A model generated the notes under the pieces. The model did not search any database. It was not told where the DNA came from and saw only the letters and a list, made by a program, of their open reading frames with translations. Below, in pieces: positions 1 to 22,290 of a stretch of DNA of 64,000 nt (positions within the stretch are counted from its first letter, which is position 1; every line of letters begins with the position of its first letter). This DNA comes from Anas platyrhynchos (lineage: Eukaryota; Chordata; Aves; Anseriformes; Anatidae). The position numbers and the translations under genes are program-made. The stretch is from assembly GCF_047663525.1 (NCBI RefSeq), contig NC_092590.1:56008001-56072000 (forward strand), written 5' to 3'.

Positions 1-1610
1 TAAGCCTCCTTGCAAAGGTACAGTGTAGGCCTGAAGAAAGGCTTCTCTAGTTTGATGTCATCGCCCTTTGAATTTCTGTGGAATAGCATGCTCCCAAGCA
101 CAGGATGAGTTAAAAATCAAACGAATGAAGAAGATTGTGCCAGGTGCTCTCAGTGACATCCGTGTGTTGCCCTGTAAAGCAGTGGAGTTGCAGCAGAGAA
201 GCTGAGTTTGTCCTGTTGTGTCTAATGGTGTCCAGGCCACAAACACTGTGTAAAGGTGTCACTGGGACAAGCGGTCTGACGGTGCTTGCTTTTTGCCTTG
301 TACGTTTCTGTTTGGAATACTTGTTGGAACAAAGCAAGTAATTCGGCCTCATTTTGTTGAACCAACAAGGAAATATGTATAATCTACTACACTGACCTTT
401 TCTCCAAGATTTTTTGGCCAGAATCCTTTACTACTGGATGCATAAAACAGGCTTCCAATTGATTTAAAAATTAAATAAATAAGTAAAAATGAAACAGGCT
501 TCATTTCAGCCAGAGCGAGCCACTCCTCATCCTGCTGGAAGTTAGTGAGATTTACAGGAGACGCACCTCACTCACGAGGATTGTTCTTGCTTTATGTAAA
601 TGTCTCTGGATGTATTTGTAAAACGCACCATGTGCTCCCAGCTCTAGCGGTCTTGGCAAACAAATTTTCTGTTCAGAGTAATGTTGTGTTTTACATTTAA
701 ATGAACTGTCTTTGCTTGAAATTCCTCTAAGTAATTGTCCCAGTGATTTTATACCTGTATGCTTTCCCTCATGTAAATTGCTATTTTAAATTTTCTATGG
801 AAAAGAAAATCATTGGAATATTTTATTTGAAATGTTTTACTGAAGAGCCAGGCCACTATCCCAAATCAAAATGTATGCCTTTTAAATTCAGATACTCTCT
901 CCAAGACACAACCTCCAGACCACCACTCTTAATGAAAAATAACTAATGATAGGACTGTATTTTGCCACTCTTATTCATGTTAAGTAGTGCCTTACTCATC
1001 CAGTAGTTGCACTGAAGCTTGTGGGACTACTCTGAGATAATGTACTAGTAGCAGCTTTGGTAAGGGTGGCAGAAATCTGGCCTTCAGTGATGTGGTTTGC
1101 TGACATAACTGTATCATGGTTACAGGTGCTTATGGCAAATTTTGAAAAGAAATGTGGAAGAGATTAGTAGGATGTGAAGCTTCGGGATATAATTAATTCT
1201 CTAATAATGGTTTTAAGCTCAGATAGTAAGAGACACAAGTTGTAGCAACTTGGGAAATATGGAGGAAAGTTTACAATTATACCTTAGCTTAGAACTTTGT
1301 TAAAACAATAGTATTTTTAGAGTCTGCTTAACACAATTACTATACTCTGAAATGAGAAATCATATGTATTCATGTATTGTCTGCCGATCACTTAGCCTTG
1401 TAATGTTCATTATTGAAAAAGGAAGAGTGACGATGTGATGTATCTAATGTAAATCAGTGGTTTAAAATGTCTGAATTATGCCAAACAAAAAATCATCTGT
1501 GCCATTTGCGGTTTCCTAGTAATCTTTTACTGAGTACTTGGATTGGGATAAAGGGCTTGTACTATGCACTTTTTATTGACTAAACAAAATAAATAGCAAT
1601 CATTAGTAAG
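1..1610 (+). other. Possible 3' UTR of an upstream plus-strand gene (SMIM14 expected from synteny)
   Basis: No coding exon is recognisable here. AATAAA signals lie at 474-479 and 1588-1593. The second is followed by a T/GT-rich stretch (about 1610-1640), the arrangement expected downstream of a real cleavage site. As I recall the human locus, SMIM14 lies next to UGDH in the same orientation, so its last exon would end in this part of the window. The assignment rests on synteny and poly(A) signals only; no SMIM14 coding sequence is visible. Confidence 0.3.
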
Positions 1611-4600
1611 CTTTTGTCTTGGTCTGTTACTTTGTATGAGATGTAGGACTGCGCCAACCTATGAATTTCTAAGGTGATTTGAAAGAAGTACCAGTAAAAA
1701 TAGAAATGTTGCTGTTTCCTCCCTCCAGAGCACAAATTGCTAAGCGCTGCCCCAGCAGCAGTTCAGGTCAGAGGCGTATTAGGGTTTAAAATAATATACA
1801 ACTATTCAGAGATAGTGACTATAAATACCAGAGAATCAGAAGCAAAATTTGAATTTTTCTTTAGTAATAATAATTTAATAACATGCTTTAGGCGTGTATG
1901 ATCTCAGTCAGGGATTGTTAATGTCTGCTCACCAAGTCTGCCCATTTACTTGAACGTGAGATTACAAATATGAATAACCCCTAAAACTGAAACGAAGCTT
2001 TCTATTTCCAATTTTACTTTTAGGTACACTTGTTGAAATATTTGCCAAGAATATGCATACCTTTTGTGAAAAGTCATGCGGAAAGGAAATGAGAAGAATC
2101 CACAAATTTAAATTCACTGTGTTGAATGGATCTGCATAAGCCTGGCTGCTCAAGACCACCAGGCAAGTAGCAAAAATTACTCTGCCTTAGAGCCTGAAAA
2201 AACTATACAGCATGTTTGGGAGAGATGCATCAAACTGCAATATATTCCAGTAACATGAAGTGGATTCCTTGCACAAACTGACCACTTACATGTAGATTGT
2301 TTCCTCCTACCCCTACTTGTTCAGTAACAGCAAATGATGCAATTCACTGCAGAGACATAGAACTTGGGGCTGGGGAAGCAGCAGTGTCCCATGGTGAACC
2401 AAATCCTCACCTGCAAAACAGCACAGCTTAAAAATAAAAAAAATGATTTTGCATTTACAGGTTGTGTTATGTCCTCCAAGCTATAAATGATGAAACAGAG
2501 GAATAATGCAGTTTTCAGACTTATAGCTGCTTTAAAAATCTTGAATTTTTAAAAAATTTCTTCTAATATTTCTTCTGAAAAAATATCCTTTAAATCTAAG
2601 AGAAGATATGAGAGCCAGAAAAATATATTTCTTGAGCAGGTTGATGAAAAAGAAAAACAAACAAACAAAAAACCACTCCATATCATTTCAAAGGTCACAG
2701 CCAGTGGTTCAATTTAATAAATAAAATAAAATCGGAAAACATACAGGACCTCAGTTAAGAGCAGAACTTGTAGATGAAATGATAAATGATAGACTTGCCA
2801 GATGACTGGCAAGGAAATGACCCACAGAAACCCTCACAGGACTGGACACTACCAAGTGTAATTTGTATGTAACTATGTGTTACTCTGCGTAACACATAAA
2901 AATATGAGTTTTTTATTGTGGTGGGGGTGGTGAGTAAAAAATCTTTTTTTTTCAGAAAATGCTTCAAATGCTTCAAATGCTTTTTTTTCAGAATTCCTAG
3001 TTATTCCTAGCCTTCCTAGCCATTTCCATTTCATTTTCAAATGAAATTTGCCCCCTTGAAGAAATATTAGCTTGCAAATTAAATCACAAGCATATCTTAT
3101 GTCTGACACTCCCCTGGCTGATTTCTTCTTTGGGCCTTCAGTATGTAGGAGAAAGAGATTAAGCCAAATTTGCTTTTAGCTATTCTAAAACAGTGGATCA
3201 AACCTTTACCTATTTTATGTGAAAATTGTTAAGGCAATGGGAGAACTCGACTAAGGAAAATCCTTCAAAGAATGCTACAAGATGATTTCCAGTGGGGCTA
3301 TGATGAAAAGCAGTTCCCTATCTGACTTCTTATGTCCATTGCACTACTTTTAGCATTTAAAACTTCCTTATCGTTTTATTGAAACGGTTGTTATGCCTGA
3401 ATCTCCCTCCTGTTGGGAGATTATTATGCTCCATATTCATAATGGCAATTCTGCTGCCCACAGCCCTGTTTCTGAAGGAAGAGCTTTGATGTCTGCTATA
3501 ATGTTTGTGGTTTTCAGAAGAACATCAGAAGAAAAAAAAAAAAAAAGAGGTATTTACTAAACAATAGATAAGGCCTTCAACTGTAATCATGCCTGGGAGG
3601 AAGTGCGAATAATTTCTGTGTATACAAAGAGATTTAAATAATCTAATTAGAGGAAGGTCATATACTGGAAAACAAAACTTCGTCAGGCAATAAATAAAAG
3701 CATAGGGTTTGAAAGGACATTCTCATCAGGTTTCAGGGTGGTCTTTGATTTTTAAAGGTTATTTTAATCCTGCATGGGTTTGTGGTTTTATTTATGCTGC
3801 AGTATTGTCTGCAAGTCCAGCTGTCCAGATGTCCTAGGCTCTGTAGGCAAAGGCATGCTGACCCTGACCCCAAACACACGGCATCTGGGGACAAATTTTT
3901 CAATAACTGCAGTTTGGGTGTGATGGTTGTGCACCGTATCAGATTATTCATAAACAGTTTGAGCTTTTAAAGGGTCAGACCCAAGAGCAGAGTCAATGCT
4001 CTGGTGAGCAGCAGAGGCAGAGGTGAGACGAGTGCGTAGGCCGCGGCGTGCCAGGCAGAAAATGAGTTCCTCTGTCTCATCGTGACTCGTGGCTCTGCCT
4101 CTGTGCCAGGAGCTGTTATGGTTGGCTCCAAACACACGTGGGAGCGCTGGCACCCAGCTGCACGTCCTCCTTGCCAGTATCCAGAACTGCCGTATGGTTT
4201 TCGTCACACAGCTGCTCTCCTTTTCCAGAGGAGCGCACATGCCCAGTCCCACACGCCCCTGTGTAATCTATTTAGCTGCGTCTCCTTCCTTCCTCTCGGC
4301 TTTGTGAAACACAAAGCACGGATTCAGATACTGATCCAACAGGTCTGTGGGCAAGTCTTCTGGGTGCTCTTGTCCCTCGCTCTGGGACTGCTGCCCAATA
4401 GCTCGGATTTCTGTGTTGCATGGGGGATGTCCTCCTGGCTGGGCTGTGCGAGAAGCTAAAGCAAGGCTTTATAGACAATGGTGTTTGTTGAATCTGTGTC
4501 AGATGTCAGTGTCACACACTGGTTGCACAAACACAGCTGCCTTTAGTTAATGATCGGCTAAAACTGGCAGGGAATTAATTTGACATTAGACACTCACTAT

Positions 4601-5036
4601 AGAAGACACAAAACTCCTTTCATATCCGAGGCTCCTTGCTTGCCTTTCCTTTCACCTCCAACATCAGGGTGCTGACCAGGAGATTACACAATCATGAACT
4701 CGTATGCTTTTTTTTTTTTATACCTTCCCCTCCCCTCATCCCACAAATCCTTCGTAAGTCATGATTTCTCTCTCGTGTCATGGAACAGTCTGTGTATGAG
4801 AGATGACGAGTGGCCCCTCCGCCCAGCTCTGGCATCCCCATCACCCTTAGCTCCATGGGTTCTGCAGGGGTGGAGACGTGGCCTTGAGCCCACCCCACCA
4901 GTTTTCACAGGAAGATAACACAGAACCAGATCTCACGCCGCGGGTACATGCTCTGGCTGCTAAGCTGTTATATTAAAAGGTTATTACCACTGGCCTTGGC
5001 CAAGTGTTTTTGAATGAAGCAGTCTTAAATCTTCGG

Positions 5037-5084
5037 CTTGTATGCAGCTTGACCCTGCTGCTTGTATGCAGCTTGATCCTGCTG
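5037..5084. repeat. 24-bp tandem duplication
   Basis: Two adjacent 24-base units beginning cttgtatgcagcttga differ at one base (gaccctgctg versus gatcctgctg). The near-identity suggests a recent local duplication. No function is implied. Confidence 0.8.
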
Positions 5085-6196
5085 GTGCTAGGCTTTGAGC
5101 ACACATTAAAGACGAGGTCTCTGAGAGCATGTAGCAATGGGACTGCTCGTTTTCAGGACCAGGTCAAGTTTAGCTATGAGATAGGAAACTGAGCTGAATC
5201 AGGCCTGATTAGATTGAGGCAGAGCTGAGCACACAGAGACGTGCCTTTAGGTACATAGGGAGATATATTACTAAAACTTGAGTATCTTTTCTTTTTATAT
5301 ACTTTATAGACTTTTGGAGTCCATCCCCTACCACTAGGTTATTGACTAGGTTATTAATTCTGTCTGATGTGTAACTGTGTTCCAAGACTTCCAAATACCT
5401 CTAAAAATGCCTGTTGTCTTCAAGCATGTATGTATGACTCATGGTAGTCACCAAACTCTCTTGGATGTGGGTGCTTCCATGAAGTGCAGTGCAGGCTGTT
5501 AATATCAGGATCTGAAAAGGTGATCATATGTACATGAGCAGTGCTGTCATAAGTATAGATTAGTTACAGCTAAATTATTGTGCAAATGTCAGTCTTTAAA
5601 ATGTAAAATCCTGAATGAATGAACAGTGACTCAGCAGTCTTATCAGTAAGATATCTCAATTTGTGATTCCAAAATATCACACAGGAACTTAAATAAAAGG
5701 AAAAAAAAAAAAAAAGATGAAAGGGGAAAGCTTGGACTCAGTTTGCAGGAAACTTATTTAGGATAGTGACAATCCTTCACTGATGCTGTTGTTTAACTGA
5801 ATGGATGACCCACCAAGATATCTTTTCAGCAGTTAGCTAAGGGAGTATTTTAGTTTAAAACCTGCATAATATACATATTAAAATCTTAAATTACAAAGCC
5901 AGACTGGTCTACTGTGAACATCTATTTTGACATCCTGTATAGCACAAACCACAGGATTTACATAAATTAATTCTTTTTTTTTTTTTTCCACTAGAAAATG
6001 TATTTTAGAAAAGCTTTTCAGAGATGGACAATCTCTGAACTGTGTCAGTACTTATTTATTTCACTATTAGAAGACATCTGTCTTGAATCAGAATTTGTCA
6101 GGCTAAAGAAAAACATATACCTGAAATACCATTCCTCGTGGTATTTGAGTTTTTACCCCTGCACTGCAAAAAGACTCACAACTTGCATATAGCCTG

Positions 6197-6239
6197 CAAA
6201 AACAAACAAACAAACAAACAAACAACAACAACAAAAAAA
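6197..6239. repeat. Compound microsatellite (CAAA)n-(CAA)n, copy 1
   Basis: A CAAA-type repeat passes into a short CAA repeat and then an A run. The same order of units recurs about 250 bp downstream. Confidence 0.85.
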
Positions 6240-6459
6240 GCAGAATTCACACTTATTTTAAAATGTGGCCAGAAGTAAACCAGCCTCATCTGTTTTGCCT
6301 GTAGCCCAGGGCTGTGTTTCCCAAGCAGCAAGCTTCAGAAGGTTCAAAGGTATGCCCCAAAGCATTACGGAAGCTTTATTGCCTCTGTGCAGTGTTGTAA
6401 AACATTCTATATACTGGTAAATGGTGGGTCTGCCTGAACAAAAAATAAATAAATTAAAT

Positions 6460-6520
6460 TAAAAAACAAACAAAAACAAACAAACAAACAAACAAACAAC
6501 AACAACAAAAAAAAACAACA
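6460..6520. repeat. Compound microsatellite (CAAA)n-(CAA)n, copy 2
   Basis: Same order of CAAA, CAA and A-run units as the copy at 6197-6239, preceded by an AAAT-rich stretch. Shared internal structure and similar left flanks (gcctg followed by A-rich sequence) suggest local duplication or conversion. Confidence 0.85.
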
Positions 6521-7844
6521 GTAATTTAGCAGTTAGATTATTCAGTAACAAGACATTGTTACTTTCATTCCAGTGACTTCAAGCCCTGTGTTTTCCCCCT
6601 CCCGGCAGTGCCCTAACCACTAGAGTAGAGGTTACAGGGGGAAACAACAAAAGCAGTCCCCTTCCTAGGGACTTTGTAAGGACTGTGTAGTCTTGCCAAA
6701 GAAATTTCGAGATGCATGTCATCGGCAGGCAGTGTGACAATGTAGTCTATCAAGAAGGCCCTTTGCTAAGAAAAAAGACTGGGCTCCATGACTTGCTCCA
6801 AGGACTGCATGCTGAATGTGCAGAGACCAGATGAAGTCTGGTCTAGTACAAATTCATGCATTTTTAGCTATTCTAATACAGCTATTTTAGCTATTCCAAG
6901 AGATAGATAGGCAGGGGTTTTGAAGATGACAGTATAGATAGGGCTGTTGGACTGACTCAGGAGTGAGAACTCACTGTGGTTTAATTTGCTTAGCCTAGGA
7001 TTGGTCTTCCCCAGAAAAAAGGATGTGTTCAAAGTTGAGACATCTGTGCAAATTAGCAATGAGACAAGGCATTACTTGTCTTTACTTCAGGATAAACACA
7101 GTGAACCCTACAGCCTCGTCAGGGAGCTGTTTGGCTAACCACACTGACCCTACCAGGATCCTGCACTGGGACTAGAGCTTGAGTAGGTTCTTTCAGTCGA
7201 AACACACACATTTTGTGGTACTATTTCTAAAGGACCAGTGAGTTAGGATATGTTCTCACTTAGGTAAGCACAGAGTCTTCTAGGGAAAGAGCAGATCTTT
7301 TTTCAGAGTAAAATAGTAACACAGTAAAATATAAAACAGAAATACTGAATCCAATCTGTTTTAAACATACTTGAACATCTATGGGTGAAAACGCCATATG
7401 AGAACAAGGCAGTACTTATCAACACTGTCAGCTAGGATTTACATGTATTACCCATCTAATCTGGAAACATTTGACATAGAAACAGTGATCTCTTAAAAGC
7501 ACGAAGGCTACAGTATTGCAGTTGTCACACAAAAGTAATCTTCTAAGTGACTGGAGAAGGAGGCAGGAGATTTTTCACAATCTTTCCAATCCCAAGGTCA
7601 GACAAAGTATAACAGAAACACACGGCATTTATACAAAGTCAAGAGTCATATCCAAGAACTTTGATACAAACGGGCACCGGATCCTTGGGCAGTGCCCAGA
7701 TCATGAGAGCAAGAAAGTGCAAGCTCATTGTAGTGCCTTACTGTGGGACTTTAAACGCTGGGTTTTTATTGTTAGCTGTCCACGCTTGTAACAACACTGC
7801 TTTGCTCAGAGGGCCCTGTAGTACAGGAGGGAGAAGGAATGATG

Positions 7845-8020
7845 AATTTATTTGGAAAGGGGTTGCCCAGGGAGGTGGCGAGGTCACGGTCCCTGAGGGC
7901 ATTCAAGGGAAGGTTGGACGCGGTGCTTAGGGACATGGCTTTGTGAGTGACACTGGTGTTGGGGGGTGGCTGGACCAGACGATCTTGGAGCTCTTCTCCA
8001 ACTTTAATGATTCTGTGCTT
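7845..8020 (+). mobile_element. CR1 LINE 3'-end fragment
   Basis: The stretch reads like a diverged avian CR1 tail: ggttgcccagggaggtgg, then a gcattcaagggaaggttgga-type segment, a ggctggaccagacgatctt segment, and finally a ctccaact ... atgattctgtg terminus. The order and the terminal ATTCTGTG-like sequence give plus orientation. It is 5'-truncated, as most CR1 copies are, and lies just upstream of the UGDH CpG island. Recognised from remembered CR1 consensus features, not from an alignment. Confidence 0.75.
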
Positions 8021-8089
8021 CTAATTTTGTTTCCTGGTAAGCACAGCCGAAGGACCAAACACGCTTCACCCTCATATTTGGCCACCAAA

Positions 8090-8564
8090 ACGCAGCCCTC
8101 CCCTCACAACCCCCTGAGGCGGCACAAGAGGCGACCCCGGCGCCACCCCCTCCCATCGCCCCGAGCCGAGCGGAGCCCGGGGGGGGCTCGGAGCTGCCCG
8201 CAGCCCCCTCACAGCGGGGGGAGGCCGCGGAGACCCCATGCGCGCCCGGGGGCCCTGCGGCCCCTCAGGGCGGGGCGGGGCGGGCTCGGCGCCTGAGGTG
8301 TCCGGCGCCCATTCGCCGGCGGGGCCAGAGGAGGGCGGGAGGAGGGAGGAGGCGGGCGGGCCCCGCTCCGCTCCGCTCCGATCTGCTCCGCCCCGGCCCC
8401 GCGGGAAGGGAGGAACCGGGGCCGGGCCTCGCTCGGCTTTCACGGCATGAAGCGGCCGCCTCAGCCCCGCGGCGGCCCTTTAAATAGCCGCCGCCCGGCT
8501 GGCAGCGGAGCGTCGTGTTGAGCTCGCCGAGCATCCATCGCCTCAGCCCCGCTGCCCGCAGGCT
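8090..8564 (+). promoter_or_regulatory. UGDH: UGDH CpG-island promoter and non-coding exon 1
   Basis: A strongly GC- and CpG-rich block begins near 8090 and runs to about 8720. It contains three overlapping Sp1-type GC boxes at 8268-8284, a short CCGCT repeat around 8362-8382, and a TATA-like TTTAAATAG at 8479-8487. The non-coding first exon probably starts near 8510, about 25-30 bp after the TATA-like element, and ends at 8564 before the donor gtaagt. Intron 1 (8565-8890) is short. The start point is inferred from spacing. Confidence 0.65.
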
Positions 8565-8843
8565 GTAAGTGCCGCGGCTGCCGGCCTGGCTCCCTCCCCG
8601 GGCTGCGGAGGCCGCGGCCGAGGCGCCTCTCCCCTTCCTTTCCCCTTCCCTTTCCCTCCCTCCCCGCCCCCGGCCCTTCCCCGGCTGAAGGGGGGTGTTT
8701 GTGCTGCGGGGTGGCCTCCAAAAACGCCTCCTGGGTGCTCAGGATCTGGAAGCTTTGCCTATTAATTGTGCCTCGCGTTTAGGATCCCGCTGCACGGACG
8801 CGCTTCTTTGTGGCAGCCCGGCGGAGGAGCAGGGATGCTTTGA

Positions 8844-19819
<10,976 letters not shown>

Positions 19820-22290
19820 TGTTTAGTAGGTACTAAAGGAACTATGTGGACCTTCTTAAGGATAATAACTGTAAGCCTATGCTTTTTTAAGGAAAAATAT
19901 TTTTCATAAACTAAAAGCAATTTTACACTAGAAATGGTACCCGGTACATGTGAATTCAGTCTATTTTCAAATCTCTATTTTTATAGCAATTTTTTGGTTA
20001 CTGAAGATGGTACTGACCTGTTTTTAATAATGAAACAACCTTTTAAGTGGAAAAGTTACCATCAAACTGCAAATTTTTGCTTCCAGAAATGTTCCTAAAT
20101 TGCACTTTAAATGTTTCAAGTGATGTGGGGGAGAGAAAAAAATGGAACATCTTTTTACTTCAGTCCAGTTGTAGATAGTGATCAGGAACTTTGGCCTTGC
20201 TTTTTAAAATTTTCCTCTGGGGTTAATTCTTTCCCCTGTTGAATCCCTGCTTTAAATGGCAGTGGAGTCAAATTTGCTTAGAACTTCTCTCTTAATAGGT
20301 TTGGGTTGAGCCCTAACCCAGAGCTGACTGCAGCCGTAATGCCCTGATCCTGACTGGGATCAACAGGCCCGGGTGCGGTCTGAGCTGTGTCTGTTGGGAG
20401 GCCAGATAGTTTTGCAGACATCTATCATGTCATTGGCAGTGGACTAGCAGCCATGAACTGATCCACTGGTAAATCTCGCTTGTGATTCTTGGTTGTCTTG
20501 CCTACATTCCATGTGCAGCACGTAAATTATTGAGTTAATCAGATTCCTGGGGCAAGTTTTTCCTCGGTTACCACAATACAACCCATCTTCAGCAGAGGAG
20601 CATTCTGCTTGCTGCTTGTCTGAACGTTGAATTTAAGCAGAATTACCTTAATCCGGTATCAGCCTAAGCAGAAAGCAAATGGTAGCTTCAAAGCTACCTG
20701 ATGGTTATTTTTTTTTTCCGTCCTTTCTGCTTATACTTCAACTGAAAGCAGCTTTCTTAATGAATCTGCAAAACTTATCCTCTGCTGTTCTGAAAATAAA
20801 AATTCAGCCCCATATGTTAGTCAGCTTTCTACCTCATTTAATTAGCAGGAATTAATGGTTCCTATGTATCTTGATACTTTTGCCTTTACTTTATTTTTAC
20901 TTGTTTTTATTCTCAATTGGCCAGTGCTATTAAAATCCTTGAGATTATGAAGTTTGTGTTTGGCTTGTTGCATGGGGTTGTGAAAAGGAGTGCAGTTCTA
21001 GAGAAGGATGACCATGAACCGGTTTCAAACTAGAAGGCATATAGAAGTCTTAGCTGAATAATAGTAGTGTTGGGATGTCTTTTTAAAAATAAATAAATCC
21101 TGTAACTAGTCACAGAACACCTCCTGGTTTTATTCAACAGCTGTGCCTTCAAGTGTGCTATGTCAATAGTTGTACTGGAAGCACAAGATCAGCGACTTGG
21201 TAATGAGTCCTGTCACTGTAACCATTCACCCACAGCAATGCAGATGCAATGTGAGCTTTAGGACAGATCTTTGAAGACCTCAGGAATTTATACACCAAAC
21301 TGAGGAGACAATGCAAGGCAGTGTTACCTGCTCTGGTGGCAATAGCTGTACTCCTGTGCCAGATGCCCTCAGATCCTGTACCTCAATGGCTTCTAGAGGA
21401 GGACTTGCTAAGTAGCAATTGTTCAGTGCTTCGGGCAAATGTGCCTCGAGCTTTTTGCTGCATCACAAGACTCGTTTGAATATGTTATAAGATAGCCAAA
21501 AAGAGTGGAAATTATGGGAGCTTAAACTCCAACTATCTTCCATCAGGACATCTTTTCTTCCTGATTCATTAGTGCTGCTTTCATACAACACCCAGAGAGC
21601 AAGGACCACCCTGTGGTGCTGTAATCAAAAGGGGAAAATCACACCCTTTGAGCAGGCAGACACCTTCTGGGCTTCCCCCAGCAGTACCAGAGGGCAAGCC
21701 GGTAACTCCTCCTTGGGCATTAAGAGGTTTGAAGTAGAAACATGAAACGCTTAAAAACTTCCTCTGTGAAAATCACACTAATCTGTGGGGTAACTCTAAA
21801 CCGGGGAGTGGCACATGGTTTTCTGGAGATCGCTAGGTGGTGACTGGTACTGGTGTTTCTCTTGCTTTCTTCAGTCAACTTTTTTCATCTGCTGCATTCC
21901 TTCAGTGGGACACTGGGATCGTGGGATGAGTCAGGTTTAGCAATCTGAACAGCTGGTGGTGCATGCCTTCAGGATACCAAATACCTTGCATATATGCAAG
22001 AGAACCTTGCCACATGCCAAAAGAAACATGTTCAGAAGCTTTTGCAGCACTGTGAATAACCAGTTATCCTCTTCAGAGTACGGTTGCCAGGGAAATAGAG
22101 TTGGAGATGACTTGTTCCTGCTTCAAAGGGTTTGTGCTCACAAGTAATGCATGAGGTGGTTCTTAATGGAATTGAGTCTGTGTTTATGGGATATTAGAGC
22201 ATGTAACTCTTGATGAGAATTGTATAATATGAGTAATAGACTTCTATGCTCTGTTTTTTGATTTTTTTTTAAATAAAATACAATCCAACA
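19820..22290 (+). other. UGDH: UGDH 3' UTR with alternative poly(A) signals
   Basis: Non-coding sequence after the UGDH stop. AATAAA signals are at 20795-20800, at 21088-21097 (two overlapping) and at 22272-22277, giving 3' UTRs of roughly 1.0, 1.3 or 2.5 kb. The first is the simplest choice. Which is used cannot be read from the DNA; the far end given here is the longest option. Confidence 0.55.
20795..20800 (+). terminator. UGDH: Candidate UGDH poly(A) signal (AATAAA)
   Basis: First canonical hexamer after the UGDH stop codon, about 975 nt downstream, in tgaaaataaaaattcagc. Confidence 0.55.

Larger units (their letters stand above)
1611..7840. other. Intergenic region upstream of UGDH, no gene recognised
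   Basis: AT-rich sequence without a convincing coding exon on either strand. It holds short A or T runs (around 3531-3546, 5701-5715 and 5972-5987), two compound CAAA/CAA microsatellites, a 24-bp tandem duplication near 5037 and a small perfect hairpin at 2794-2813 (8-bp stem, 4-nt loop). Open frames of 60-125 codons occur, but none shows a known domain or flanking splice signals that would make it an exon. Confidence 0.5.

Noticed and set aside
4082-4459. 125-codon plus-strand open frame in the left intergenic region
   Set aside because: Overlapped by frames on both strands, with no domain or splice context and no resemblance to a known protein.
8072-8443. 123-codon minus-strand open frame upstream of UGDH
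   Set aside because: Same GC-island artefact, overlapped by comparable frames on the plus strand.
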